Shown piece by piece: positions 1 through 5,834 of a DNA stretch of 10,219 nucleotides. Origin of the DNA: Actinomycetes bacterium. GTDB lineage: Bacteria > Actinomycetota > Acidimicrobiia > Spongiisociales > UBA5794. The stretch is from NCBI GenBank assembly GCA_023336765.1, contig JAMBLL010000188.1, positions 1 to 10,219 of the forward strand. The letters run 5' to 3'. The translations under genes were made by a program, and so were the position numbers. Under the pieces are notes generated by a model that was given only the letters and a program-made list of their open reading frames with translations, was not told where the DNA came from and searched no databases. Each line of letters begins with the position of its first letter. Within the stretch, counting starts at the first letter, position 1.

Positions 1-890
1 AAGACGTCGAAGTGTCCTTCACCGCGATGTCGAGTGCTGAGACGACGGCTCTTGCCGCTGAACTCCGCGGACCTGACGCCGCTGCTCGGGAGGTGCGCTT
101 CGCCAAGCCCGGTTCCCAGACGCGGATCATCGGGATTGCGTCTGGCAAAGGCGGCGTTGGCAAGTCGTCGGTGGCGGTGAACCTTGCAGTGGCGTTGGCA
201 GACAAGGGCCAGAAGGTTGGCATTATCGATGCTGACGTCTGGGGCTTCTCCGTCCCCAAGATGATGGGTGTCGAGCGCTCTCCCTCGGTGCTCGAGGACA
301 TCTTGCTCCCACCGCGTGCTCACGGGGTTGCCGTGATCTCGATGGACTTCTTCATACAGGGCGACCAGGCTGTGGTGTGGCGGGGGCCGATGCTCCACAA
401 AGCACTCGAACAGTTCCTGGTCGACGTGCACTGGGGCGACCTCGACTACCTCCTCATCGACATGCCTCCAGGCACCGGTGACGTAGCGATTTCGATCTCG
501 CAGTATCTGCCACACTCTGAGATCCTCATCGTCACGACACCTCAACCAACTGCGCAGCGGGTTGCTGTGCGCGCCGGACTCATGGCGGAGAAGGTCAATC
601 AGGACGTCATTGGGGTTGTGGAGAATATGTCATGGTTCACCGGCGACGACGGGAAGCGGTACGAGATCTTCGGATCAGGGGGCGGCGAACGTCTCGCTAG
701 TGAACTCGACGTCCCGTTCCTTGGCTCGGTACCGCTTGTTCCCGCTGTCCGTGAAGGTGCAGACGAGGGCCGGCCGATCGCAGTTGTCGATCCAGACGGT
801 GAGGCCGCTCAGGCGTTCGACGCTGTTGCGGATCAGCTTCTGGCGACGGGACCCCGGTTTCGTAGCCACCCTGAACTCGTCATTTCGTAA
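1..890 (+). CDS. mrp: Mrp/ApbC-family iron-sulfur cluster carrier ATPase, 5'-truncated by window edge
   Basis: This is a P-loop ATPase of the Mrp/ApbC/Nbp35 family, cytosolic proteins that bind and transfer Fe-S clusters. A deviant Walker A motif, GKGGVGKSS, lies about 45 residues into the visible part. It is followed by the switch-like DADVWGFSVPKMMG, the Walker B-like LLIDMPPGTGD and the ENMSWF segment typical of Mrp. A GTG at 12 could start the frame, but the frame is open to the window edge. The preceding codons (D-V-E-V-S-F-T-A-M) followed by LAAELRG look like the end of the MIP18/DUF59 domain that normally precedes the ATPase, so I read the gene as truncated. The CxxC pair that binds the cluster in many Mrp proteins is absent: the region after ENMSWF reads TGDDGKRYEIFGSGGG. 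As I recall, actinobacterial members often lack it. DUF3107 follows after 26 bp, probably in the same transcript. Confidence 0.93.
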   Translation, partial: DVEVSFTAMSSAETTALAAELRGPDAAAREVRFAKPGSQTRIIGIASGKGGVGKSSVAVNLAVALADKGQKVGIIDADVWGFSVPKMMGVERSPSVLEDILLPPRAHGVAVISMDFFIQGDQAVVWRGPMLHKALEQFLVDVHWGDLDYLLIDMPPGTGDVAISISQYLPHSEILIVTTPQPTAQRVAVRAGLMAEKVNQDVIGVVENMSWFTGDDGKRYEIFGSGGGERLASELDVPFLGSVPLVPAVREGADEGRPIAVVDPDGEAAQAFDAVADQLLATGPRFRSHPELVIS

Positions 891-916
891 CGTTTCGAAG
901 ATCAAGAAAGGATCAC

Positions 917-1150
917 ATGACCGACCCTCGCACTGTTCGTATTGGCGTCTCGTCTGCCCGCGAACTCGAAATCCAGGTCGAAGACCCGACCGTTGTAAGC
1001 GCGGACTACGAGAAGGCGCTCAAGAACGATGCCACGGTGTTGTGGATCACCGATTCACGAGGCCATCGCTTTGGTGTGTCCGTGGCATCGATCGCATTCA
1101 TCGAACTCGAAGAACCCGAACAACGGGGCGTCGGCTTCGGGTCGAAATAG
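917..1150 (+). CDS. DUF3107 family small protein
   Basis: This 77-residue protein matches the DUF3107 family of small conserved actinobacterial proteins, which has no established biochemical role that I know of; the mycobacterial TB9.4 protein belongs to it, as I recall. The visible pattern is a short beta-strand start (VRIGVSSARELEIQVED), a helix (VVSADYEKALKND), a strand with TVLWITDSRGHRFGV, then VASIAFIELEEPE and the ending RGVGFG that marks the family. The length is normal. The start is ATG, preceded by a clear AAGAAAGG ribosome site at about 903-910. It lies 26 bp after mrp on the same strand and ahead of a strong hairpin, so mrp and this gene probably end one transcript. The neighbouring whiB-like gene converges on the same hairpin. 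Confidence 0.87.
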   Translation: MTDPRTVRIGVSSARELEIQVEDPTVVSADYEKALKNDATVLWITDSRGHRFGVSVASIAFIELEEPEQRGVGFGSK

Positions 1151-1168
1151 CTATCAGCCAGAAATACG

Positions 1169-1199
1169 GAAAGGGACCGGATTGCTCCTGGTCCCTTTC
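1169..1199. terminator. Bidirectional intrinsic terminator between DUF3107 and whiB-like gene
   Basis: A perfect 10-bp stem, GAAAGGGACC (1169-1178) with GGTCCCTTTC (1190-1199), closes an 11-nt loop. Outside it, ATCAGC (1153-1158) can pair with GCTGAT (1202-1207), extending the structure across an internal loop. T-rich bases follow on the plus side (CTTT CTT) and TATTTC follows on the minus side. The hairpin sits between two convergent genes, so it can serve both. The T tracts are short, so termination strength is inferred. Confidence 0.75.
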
Positions 1200-1238
1200 T
1201 TGCTGATGGCTGAAGGCTGAAAGCTGTCGGCTTCTTCC

Positions 1239-1511
1239 TCAGCTCGCCTGGCGTTGGCGGCGACGTTCTGCAAGCCAGCGCTTGCGGTAACGCCTTCGGT
1301 CGTCTTCAGGAAGCCCACCCCAGACTCCTGCTTCCTGATTCGTTTCGAGTGCGTAGAGGAGGCATTCCTCCTGTACGGTGCACACCGTACAAACCGTGGT
1401 TGCTTTCTCGATCATGTCGACGGCTGGGCCTGTGGTACCGACCGGGAAGAAGATGTCCGGGTCGGAGTCACGGCAAGCCGAGAGCTCTCTCCAATCGGTG
1501 AGGGTGAGCAC
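1239..1511 (-). CDS. WhiB-family [4Fe-4S] transcriptional regulator, WhiB1/WblE-like
   Basis: WhiB proteins are small actinobacterial regulators that hold a [4Fe-4S] cluster on four cysteines, respond to redox or NO, and act with the primary sigma factor. Counting from my chosen start (90 residues), the cysteines are 13, 41, 44 and 50. They appear as ACRDSDPDIFFPVG, then a CxxCx5C group (VCTVCTVQEEC). The G[VI]WGG turn (GVWGG, 62-66) and a basic tail (RRRYRKRWLAERRRQR) follow. FFPVGTTGPA most resembles WhiB1/WblE. The frame stays open back to 1631 with TTG and ATG candidates (ATG at 1595). I chose GTG at 1511 because AAGGAG (1520-1525) lies 8 nt upstream, and because DWRELSACRD then begins the protein as in WhiB1 (about 84 aa). 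The gene is divergent from the yqeY-like gene and convergent with DUF3107. Which WhiB paralogue it is cannot be settled here. Confidence 0.9.
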   Translation of the reverse strand: MLTLTDWRELSACRDSDPDIFFPVGTTGPAVDMIEKATTVCTVCTVQEECLLYALETNQEAGVWGGLPEDDRRRYRKRWLAERRRQRQAS

Positions 1512-1576
1512 GCTTCTGTCTCCTTGACTCTCTATCGTGGTGGCTTCGGGGGCGAAGTCTCTGTCTTCGAAAGTGA

Positions 1577-1606
1577 ATGTTTTCACAATCAGCATGCCGT
1601 TGTCAA
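1577..1606 (-). promoter_or_regulatory. Candidate whiB promoter (consensus -35, weak -10)
   Basis: On the minus strand a perfect TTGACA lies at 1606-1601. The hexamer 17-18 nt further on, AAAACA/AAACAT, keeps only some of the -10 consensus. It lies upstream of the GTG start chosen for the WhiB gene and would give a leader of roughly 60 nt. Only the -35 box is convincing. Confidence 0.3.
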
Positions 1607-1738
1607 ATGATTCTTGGCACCAGCAAGGCAAAGTCTAGTGAATCCCTTCACATCGTGCTTGGGAATCCTTAGGTTTCTTTCATGATGTGCCGATAAGGGA
1701 CCTACCGGTTGATGCAGGTGGCTGTGGAGTCTTCAGTT

Positions 1739-1792
1739 CTCTCCCCCGGTCCTACCGGGGAGATGTTGAGGAACGAGACTGGGGGGGCTTCC
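1739..1792 (+). repeat. REP-like hairpin repeat, copy A
   Basis: CTCCCCCGGT (1741-1750) can pair with ACCGGGGAG (1754-1762), with one bulged C and a 3-nt loop. The next segment, AGATGTTGAGGAACGAGAC (1761-1779), is followed by a G run (1781-1787). The 19-base segment is repeated with one mismatch (T to C) on the opposite strand at 5772-5790, within the same overall layout. This copy sits in the leader region of the yqeY-like gene, about 55 bp before its start. Confidence 0.75.
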
Positions 1793-1845
1793 GATTGTGG
1801 TTCTCTGTATCGTTGTGAGTCAGCCATCTGGATTCAGGAGCACCG

Positions 1846-2301
1846 ATGATCATTGCCGAACAACTCAAACAGGACCAGATCGCAGCGATGCGATCGAGGG
1901 ACAAGGCAACGCTCAACGCGATTCGTTCGATCCAGGCCGAGGTTGCCACCGCAAAGGCTGCCCCAGGGTTCTCCGGCGAGGTCGATGACGACCTCTATGT
2001 CAGAACGATCGCGACCTATGTGAAGCGGATAACGAAGTCGCGCACGGAATACGAAGCGATCGGGGAGCGGGGCGCCGAGCAGGTCGGTCTGCTCACCTTC
2101 GAGATCGACTACCTCGACCGTTACCTGCCCAGGACCCTCGACGAGGCAGCGACACGGACCCTTGTCATCGCAGCGATGGCCGACGTGGGTGCAGACGAGA
2201 ACACACCTGCAGGCAAGGTGATCGGTGCGGTCATGCGCTCAGGAGAATCCGTGGACGGAGCCCTGGTGAACAAGATCGTGCAAGAAGAATTGGGATCGTA
2301 A
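1846..2301 (+). CDS. GatB/YqeY domain protein
   Basis: This 151-residue protein has the full length and pattern of stand-alone YqeY proteins: an N-terminal helical part (LKQDQIAAMRSRDKATLNAIRSIQAEV), a middle helix with YVKRITKSRTEYEAIGE, then LLTFEIDYLDRYLPRTLDE. The C-terminal part carries AGKVIGAVMRSGESVDGALVNKIVQEEL, matching the family's GKVMG...GKLVN signature. The same domain is the tail of GatB, a subunit of the tRNA-dependent amidotransferase, where it contacts tRNA. The role of the free protein is not established. ATG at 1846 has CAGGAG at 1835-1840, 5 nt upstream. A tRNA-Arg gene and argS follow, which fits a link to tRNA metabolism without proving it. The stop codon lies inside the 5' arm of a long palindrome. 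Confidence 0.9.
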   Translation: MIIAEQLKQDQIAAMRSRDKATLNAIRSIQAEVATAKAAPGFSGEVDDDLYVRTIATYVKRITKSRTEYEAIGERGAEQVGLLTFEIDYLDRYLPRTLDEAATRTLVIAAMADVGADENTPAGKVIGAVMRSGESVDGALVNKIVQEELGS

Positions 2302-2385
2302 ATCGTACGATCGTAAATCGCAAATCGAACCTGACCACAAACTCTTGGTCAAGTCTGGCGATTTACGATCGTACGAATCACGATC
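2294..2385. terminator. Long palindrome between yqeY-like gene and tRNA-Arg, probable bidirectional terminator
   Basis: A perfect 18-base inverted repeat, CGTACGATCGTAAATCGC at 2304-2321 with its complement at 2358-2375, extends outward with 8 of 10 pairs (2294-2303 with 2376-2385). Inside it, TGACC (2332-2336) pairs with GGTCA (2347-2351) around a 10-nt loop. The 5' arm contains the word GATCGTAAATCG twice (2294-2305 and 2309-2320). The element lies between two convergent transcription units, so a terminator role is natural. There is only a short T run after it on the plus side (TTCTTT, 2390-2395), so it could equally be a repeat element with no such role. Confidence 0.55.
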
Positions 2386-2399
2386 TACGTTCTTTCCCG

Positions 2400-2471
2400 T
2401 GCCCCAGACTGGAATCGAACCAGCGCTCCCGGCTCCGGAGGCCGGTGCTCTATCCCCTGAGCTACTGGGGC
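2400..2471 (-). tRNA. tRNA-Arg, anticodon CCG
   Basis: Read on the minus strand, the cloverleaf is complete. The acceptor stem is GCCCCAG/CTGGGGC, and the D arm is GCTC with an 8-nt loop and GAGC. The anticodon arm is CCGGC-CTCCGGA-GCCGG, giving anticodon CCG, which reads CGG. The variable loop has 4 nt. The T arm is GCTGG-TTCGATT-CCAGT with one G-T pair at its base. The discriminator is A at 2400, and the 3' CCA is not encoded, as is common in actinomycetes. It lies 78 bp from argS in divergent orientation. Confidence 0.95.
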
Positions 2472-2479
2472 CCACGGGG

Positions 2480-2485
2480 ATTGTA
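2480..2485 (-). promoter_or_regulatory. Candidate -10 box of the tRNA-Arg gene
   Basis: On the minus strand, TACAAT (2485-2480) matches TATAAT at five of six positions. It lies 8 nt before the mature tRNA 5' end, which would put the transcript start within a few bases of the tRNA. No convincing -35 box is seen at the right distance. Confidence 0.4.
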
Positions 2486-2549
2486 ACCTTGTACCTTCAT
2501 CTCCAGCCGTTCGGCTCGATGATGACGGAACCAACTGATTCAGGACTCA

Positions 2550-4328
2550 ATGTCACTTCAGCAGCAACTCACAGATATTTTCGGACAGGCATTCGCGGCA
2601 TCTGGCCTTGATACCTCCGCTGGCACGGTTGCTGTCTCGCAACGCCCCGAACTTGCCGACTACCAATGCAACGGTGCACTCGGTGCCGCCAAAGCAGCAC
2701 AGGTGAACCCTCGCGACCTCGCTGCCACAGTGCTCTCCCACGTCGACGCTCCCGACCTCATCGCGTCTCTTGAGGTCGCGGGCCCCGGTTTCATCAACAT
2801 CACCGTCAATGACAGCGCCCTAGCGCAGACGACCGGCGAGATGGCGTCGTCACCGAGGCTCGGTGTGGAGTTGGTCGCCGATCCGCTGACTGTTGTCGTG
2901 GACTACGGCGGCCCGAACATGTCCAAGGCTCTTCATGTTGGGCACCTGAGGGCAGCGATCATCGGTGAAAGCATCAAGCGCCTCTTCGCCTTCTCGGGAC
3001 ACAACACCATCGGCGACATCCACATGGGTGACTGGGGCATGCCCATCGGCCAACTGATCATCGAACTACAGGATCGCCAGCCGGACCTCGTCTACTTCGA
3101 CGCCGAGTACGACAGCGCGACCGACGGGCCGTATCCGTCTGAATCTCCCGTAACTCTCGAGGACCTGTCCGAGATGTACCCCGTGATCACTCAACGGTGC
3201 GCTGACGATCCGGCAGTTGCTGAGAGAGCACGAGTTGCAACGTTCGACCTCCAGAATGGCCGAGCGGGATATCTGGCGCTCTGGCAGCACTTCCACGACG
3301 TTTCTGTGGCCGAGCAGAAGAAGGATTTCGAGGCGCTCGGTGTCAACTTCGACGTGTGGTACGGCGAATCGACCGTCAACGACAGGCTCGAGCCGATGGT
3401 GCGTTCGGCACTATCGAGTGGTGTGGCACGGGAGTCTGATGGTGCGGTGATCGTAGATGTTGCACAAGATGATGACAAGAAGGAACTGCCGCCGCTGTTG
3501 CTGACGCGCTCAGACGGTTCGTACCTCTACTCGACGACAGATCTGGCAACGCTTGACATGCGAGTGGAGGACATGGGTTCGGACCTTGTCCTGTATGTTG
3601 TTGATGCTCGCCAGAGCCTGCACTTCGAGCAGGTGTTCCGCGCAGCACGCAAGATGGGCGTTCTCAACCCGTCGGTTGGGGTGGAGCACCTCGGGTTCGG
3701 GACGGTCAACGACAAGCACGGTAAGCCGTTCAAGACACGTGAAGGCGGTGTCCTGCGTCTTGGCGATCTGATCTCTCTCGTCACTGATGCCGCACGAGAA
3801 CGCCTCGACGACGCGCACATCGCCGAGGACTACCCCGAAGAGGAACGAGATGAGATCGCACGCCAGGTTGGCCTGGCTGCCCTCAAGTTCGGTGACCTCT
3901 CGAACCACCGGACTTCGAACTACATCTTCGACCTCGAACGGTTCGCAGCTTTCGAAGGCAAGACTGGCCCGTACCTCCAGTACTCGGCCGTGCGGATCAA
4001 GTCCATACTGCGCAAAGCCGCAGACCAGGGCCTGGCCGCCGGCCAGATAATTGCACCCACCGTTCCCCAGGAACGTCGCCTGATGCTGCGTCTTGTGCGC
4101 CTACCAGAGGTCATTGCACGGTCGGTTGATCTGCGGGCGCCGAATGCCCTGGCCGAGTACGCGTTCGACGTCGCCACTGACTTCAGCCGCTTCTATGAGC
4201 ACTGCCACATTCTCTCGGAGGAGGATCCCTCACGGCAGGCCTCGTGGTTGGGCCTCGTGTCGCTGACACTCTCCGTGCTCACACAGTTGCTCGACCTGCT
4301 CGGTATCGAGATCCCGGAGCGGATGTGA
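2550..4328 (+). CDS. argS: Arginyl-tRNA synthetase
   Basis: ArgRS is a class I synthetase that charges tRNA-Arg with arginine in the cytosol. The 592 residues cover the expected domains. An N-terminal Add1-type domain that contacts the tRNA elbow spans about 1-90. The Rossmann catalytic core carries the HIGH motif as ALHVGHLRAAIIGES (HVGH 129-132) and GDWGMPIGQLI (160-170). The KMSKS loop is replaced by the family variant HGKPFKTREGG (390-400). The C-terminal DALR anticodon-binding domain begins near YLQYSAVRIKSI (475-486) and ends with the characteristic LLGIEIPERM. ATG at 2550 has AGGA 4 nt upstream and gives the usual N-terminus. The stop overlaps the lysA start by 4 nt (GTGA), so the two genes are coupled. 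A tRNA-Arg gene lies divergently just upstream. Confidence 0.97.
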   Translation: MSLQQQLTDIFGQAFAASGLDTSAGTVAVSQRPELADYQCNGALGAAKAAQVNPRDLAATVLSHVDAPDLIASLEVAGPGFINITVNDSALAQTTGEMASSPRLGVELVADPLTVVVDYGGPNMSKALHVGHLRAAIIGESIKRLFAFSGHNTIGDIHMGDWGMPIGQLIIELQDRQPDLVYFDAEYDSATDGPYPSESPVTLEDLSEMYPVITQRCADDPAVAERARVATFDLQNGRAGYLALWQHFHDVSVAEQKKDFEALGVNFDVWYGESTVNDRLEPMVRSALSSGVARESDGAVIVDVAQDDDKKELPPLLLTRSDGSYLYSTTDLATLDMRVEDMGSDLVLYVVDARQSLHFEQVFRAARKMGVLNPSVGVEHLGFGTVNDKHGKPFKTREGGVLRLGDLISLVTDAARERLDDAHIAEDYPEEERDEIARQVGLAALKFGDLSNHRTSNYIFDLERFAAFEGKTGPYLQYSAVRIKSILRKAADQGLAAGQIIAPTVPQERRLMLRLVRLPEVIARSVDLRAPNALAEYAFDVATDFSRFYEHCHILSEEDPSRQASWLGLVSLTLSVLTQLLDLLGIEIPERM

Positions 4329-5599
4329 GCCACCAGGGTGTCGGGCCGGACCTGCTTCCCGACTCGGCACGCATCGACAGCGGGCGCCTCTCCATTGGAG
4401 GTTGCGACGTCGAGATGTTGGCCCACGAGTACGGCACACCACTGTTCATCTACGACGAGGAGCACCTCAGAGCACGGTGCGCCGAGGCGGTCAACGCTTT
4501 CGGGCCGAACGTTGCCTACGCATCGAAGGCGTTCCTGTGCATTGCTATGGCGAAACTGGTCCACGAGGAGGGCATGGCGATCGACGTGTCAACCGGTGGT
4601 GAGATGTACGTTGCTTTGGCTGCGGGTGTGCCGGCTGAGAGGCTCGTGTTCCACGGCAACAACAAGTCCTCCCAGGAACTCGAGATGGCGCTCGAGGCGG
4701 GTATCGGCCGCATCGTCATGGACTCATGGGACGAGATCAGACGAATCGAGGCACTGATCGGTGATGGCTATGACCCGCCACCTGTTCTGCTCAGGGTTAA
4801 CCCCGGTATCGAGGCACACACCCATGAGTACCTCCAGACCGGTGTCACGGATTCGAAGTTCGGATTCCCGATCGCAGGGTCCGAGGCTCAACGTGCGATC
4901 GACCACGTACGGGAATCGCCTGCCATGGAGTACAAGGGAGTGCATGTGCACGTCGGCAGCCAGGTCTTCGATGTGACCTCGTTCGCCAGGGCGATCGAGA
5001 CGCTTGCCCCATTCGTCAAGGAGTCAGAAGCTGCAGAGTTCTCCGTCGGTGGGGGACTCGGGGTTGCCTATGTCCATGGAGAACACTCAGACTCGATCGC
5101 CCAATGGGCGGCCGCTGTTACCGAGGCTGTTCGTCTCGCCGGGATCGACGCCGACATCACGGCCGAACCAGGTCGCTCCATCGTTGCAACGGCAGCCGTC
5201 ACGGCCTACACGGTGGGGACGGTCAAAGAGATACCTGGAGTGCGGACGTATGTCGCGGTCGATGGGGGAATGTCAGATAATCCACGTCCTGTGCTTTACG
5301 GCAGCGGATACGAAGCCTTCCGCGCCGTCGATGCCGATGCCCCCCGCACCCGCCAGGCCCACATCGTTGGAAAGCACTGTGAATCAGGCGACATCATCGT
5401 GCGCGATGCTGCGATCCCCGCATCGTTGGCGGTTGGCGACGTGCTGTGTACGCCGGTGACAGGTGCGTATGGCCACTCGATGGGTTCCAGCTACAACAAG
5501 GTCCTGCGCCCCGCTGTCGTGTTCGTGTCCAACGGAACCACCCGCCTCGTCATCGAACGAGAAACCTACAAAGACCTGATCGCCAGAGACATGAGGTAG
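4325..5599 (+). CDS. lysA: Diaminopimelate decarboxylase
   Basis: This PLP enzyme of the alanine racemase-like fold type III decarboxylates meso-diaminopimelate to L-lysine, the last step of lysine synthesis. In the 424-residue product the PLP lysine is K68 in YASKAF. HVGSQ is at 209-213, the phosphate-binding glycine loop (SVGGGLG) at 240-246, and EPGRS at 281-285. The active-site cysteine region CESGD is at 352-356, and AYGHSMGSSYN (381-391) forms the end of the substrate pocket. The frame is open further upstream to 4244, inside argS, but GTG at 4325 is the better start. GGAG (4316-4319) lies 5 nt before it, and GTG overlaps the argS stop as GTGA. The gene is followed by two REP-like repeats and a gene on the other strand, so the transcript probably ends there rather than reading into hom. 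Confidence 0.97.
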   Translation: MSHQGVGPDLLPDSARIDSGRLSIGGCDVEMLAHEYGTPLFIYDEEHLRARCAEAVNAFGPNVAYASKAFLCIAMAKLVHEEGMAIDVSTGGEMYVALAAGVPAERLVFHGNNKSSQELEMALEAGIGRIVMDSWDEIRRIEALIGDGYDPPPVLLRVNPGIEAHTHEYLQTGVTDSKFGFPIAGSEAQRAIDHVRESPAMEYKGVHVHVGSQVFDVTSFARAIETLAPFVKESEAAEFSVGGGLGVAYVHGEHSDSIAQWAAAVTEAVRLAGIDADITAEPGRSIVATAAVTAYTVGTVKEIPGVRTYVAVDGGMSDNPRPVLYGSGYEAFRAVDADAPRTRQAHIVGKHCESGDIIVRDAAIPASLAVGDVLCTPVTGAYGHSMGSSYNKVLRPAVVFVSNGTTRLVIERETYKDLIARDMR

Positions 5600-5640
5600 G
5601 TGTACCTTGCTGCTCGGAGAATCAGAGGGCGCGTTCCTGG

Positions 5641-5697
5641 TCCTCCCTCAACTTGTTGGGGGAGGTGGCCGAGCGCAGCGAGGTCGGAGGGGGAGAC
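5641..5697 (+). repeat. REP-like hairpin repeat, copy B
   Basis: CCTCCCTCAAC (5642-5652) pairs over 11 bp, with one G-T pair, to GTTGGGGGAGG (5655-5665). After it comes a segment built on GGCCGAGCGCAGCGAGGTC and then a closing GGAGGGGGAGA. The layout is the same as in copies A and C (C-rich hairpin, a GAG..CGAG middle, terminal G run), but the middle is diverged. It begins about 40 bp after the lysA stop, so the hairpin may also end lysA transcription. Confidence 0.7.
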
Positions 5698-5757
5698 CCT
5701 GACGATCCACTCAGCCCGCGCGTTTCGAGGATGGAATTCGAGTTGAGTGGTACTGCT

Positions 5758-5814
5758 CGGCTTCCCCCTCTGTCTCGTTCCTCGACATCTCCCCCGCGAA
5801 GGCCGGGGGAGAAA
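5758..5814 (-). repeat. REP-like hairpin repeat, copy C (inverted relative to B)
   Basis: On the plus strand TCTCCCCCG (5788-5796) pairs perfectly with CGGGGGAGA (5804-5812). The adjoining 5772-5790, read on the minus strand, is AGATGTCGAGGAACGAGAC, one mismatch from copy A. A C run (5764-5768) marks the far end. With copy B it forms an inverted pair about 60 bp apart. The spacer contains its own arms, CCACTCA (5707-5713) and TGAGTGG (5744-5750). It ends about 20 bp beyond the stop of the M23 gene. Confidence 0.75.
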
Positions 5815-5834
5815 ATGCCAGCGGAAAACGGTAT

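Larger units (their letters stand above)
1512..1845. other. Divergent intergenic region between whiB-like and yqeY-like genes
   Basis: This stretch has no gene that I accept. Going from the whiB side it holds the whiB ribosome site (1520-1525) and a TTGACA on the minus strand at 1601-1606. A small GTGAA/TTCAC hairpin lies at 1638-1651 and an inverted repeat CACATCGTG/CATGATGTG at 1649-1657 and 1681-1689. Then come a REP-like hairpin element at about 1739-1792 and the CAGGAG ribosome site of the yqeY-like gene at 1835-1840. Both promoters should lie here. The whiB frame does continue open to 1631 without family similarity, so a longer WhiB N-terminus is possible but less likely. Confidence 0.6.

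Noticed and set aside
2472..2549. T-box or other leader regulating argS
   Set aside because: Only 78 bp lie between tRNA and argS, with no specifier or antiterminator structure visible.
2239..2611. Open frames on both strands across the tRNA and palindrome
   Set aside because: They run through a clear tRNA-Arg cloverleaf and an inverted repeat. Similar artefact frames are commonly annotated over tRNAs.
3510..3908. 132-codon minus-strand frame inside argS
   Set aside because: It lies wholly within a well-conserved argS region and has no recognisable motif; it is a shadow of high-GC codon use.
4244..4324. Upstream extension of lysA inside argS
   Set aside because: The extra 27 codons overlap argS and lack a ribosome site, while GTG 4325 has GGAG at 5 nt and a GTGA overlap.
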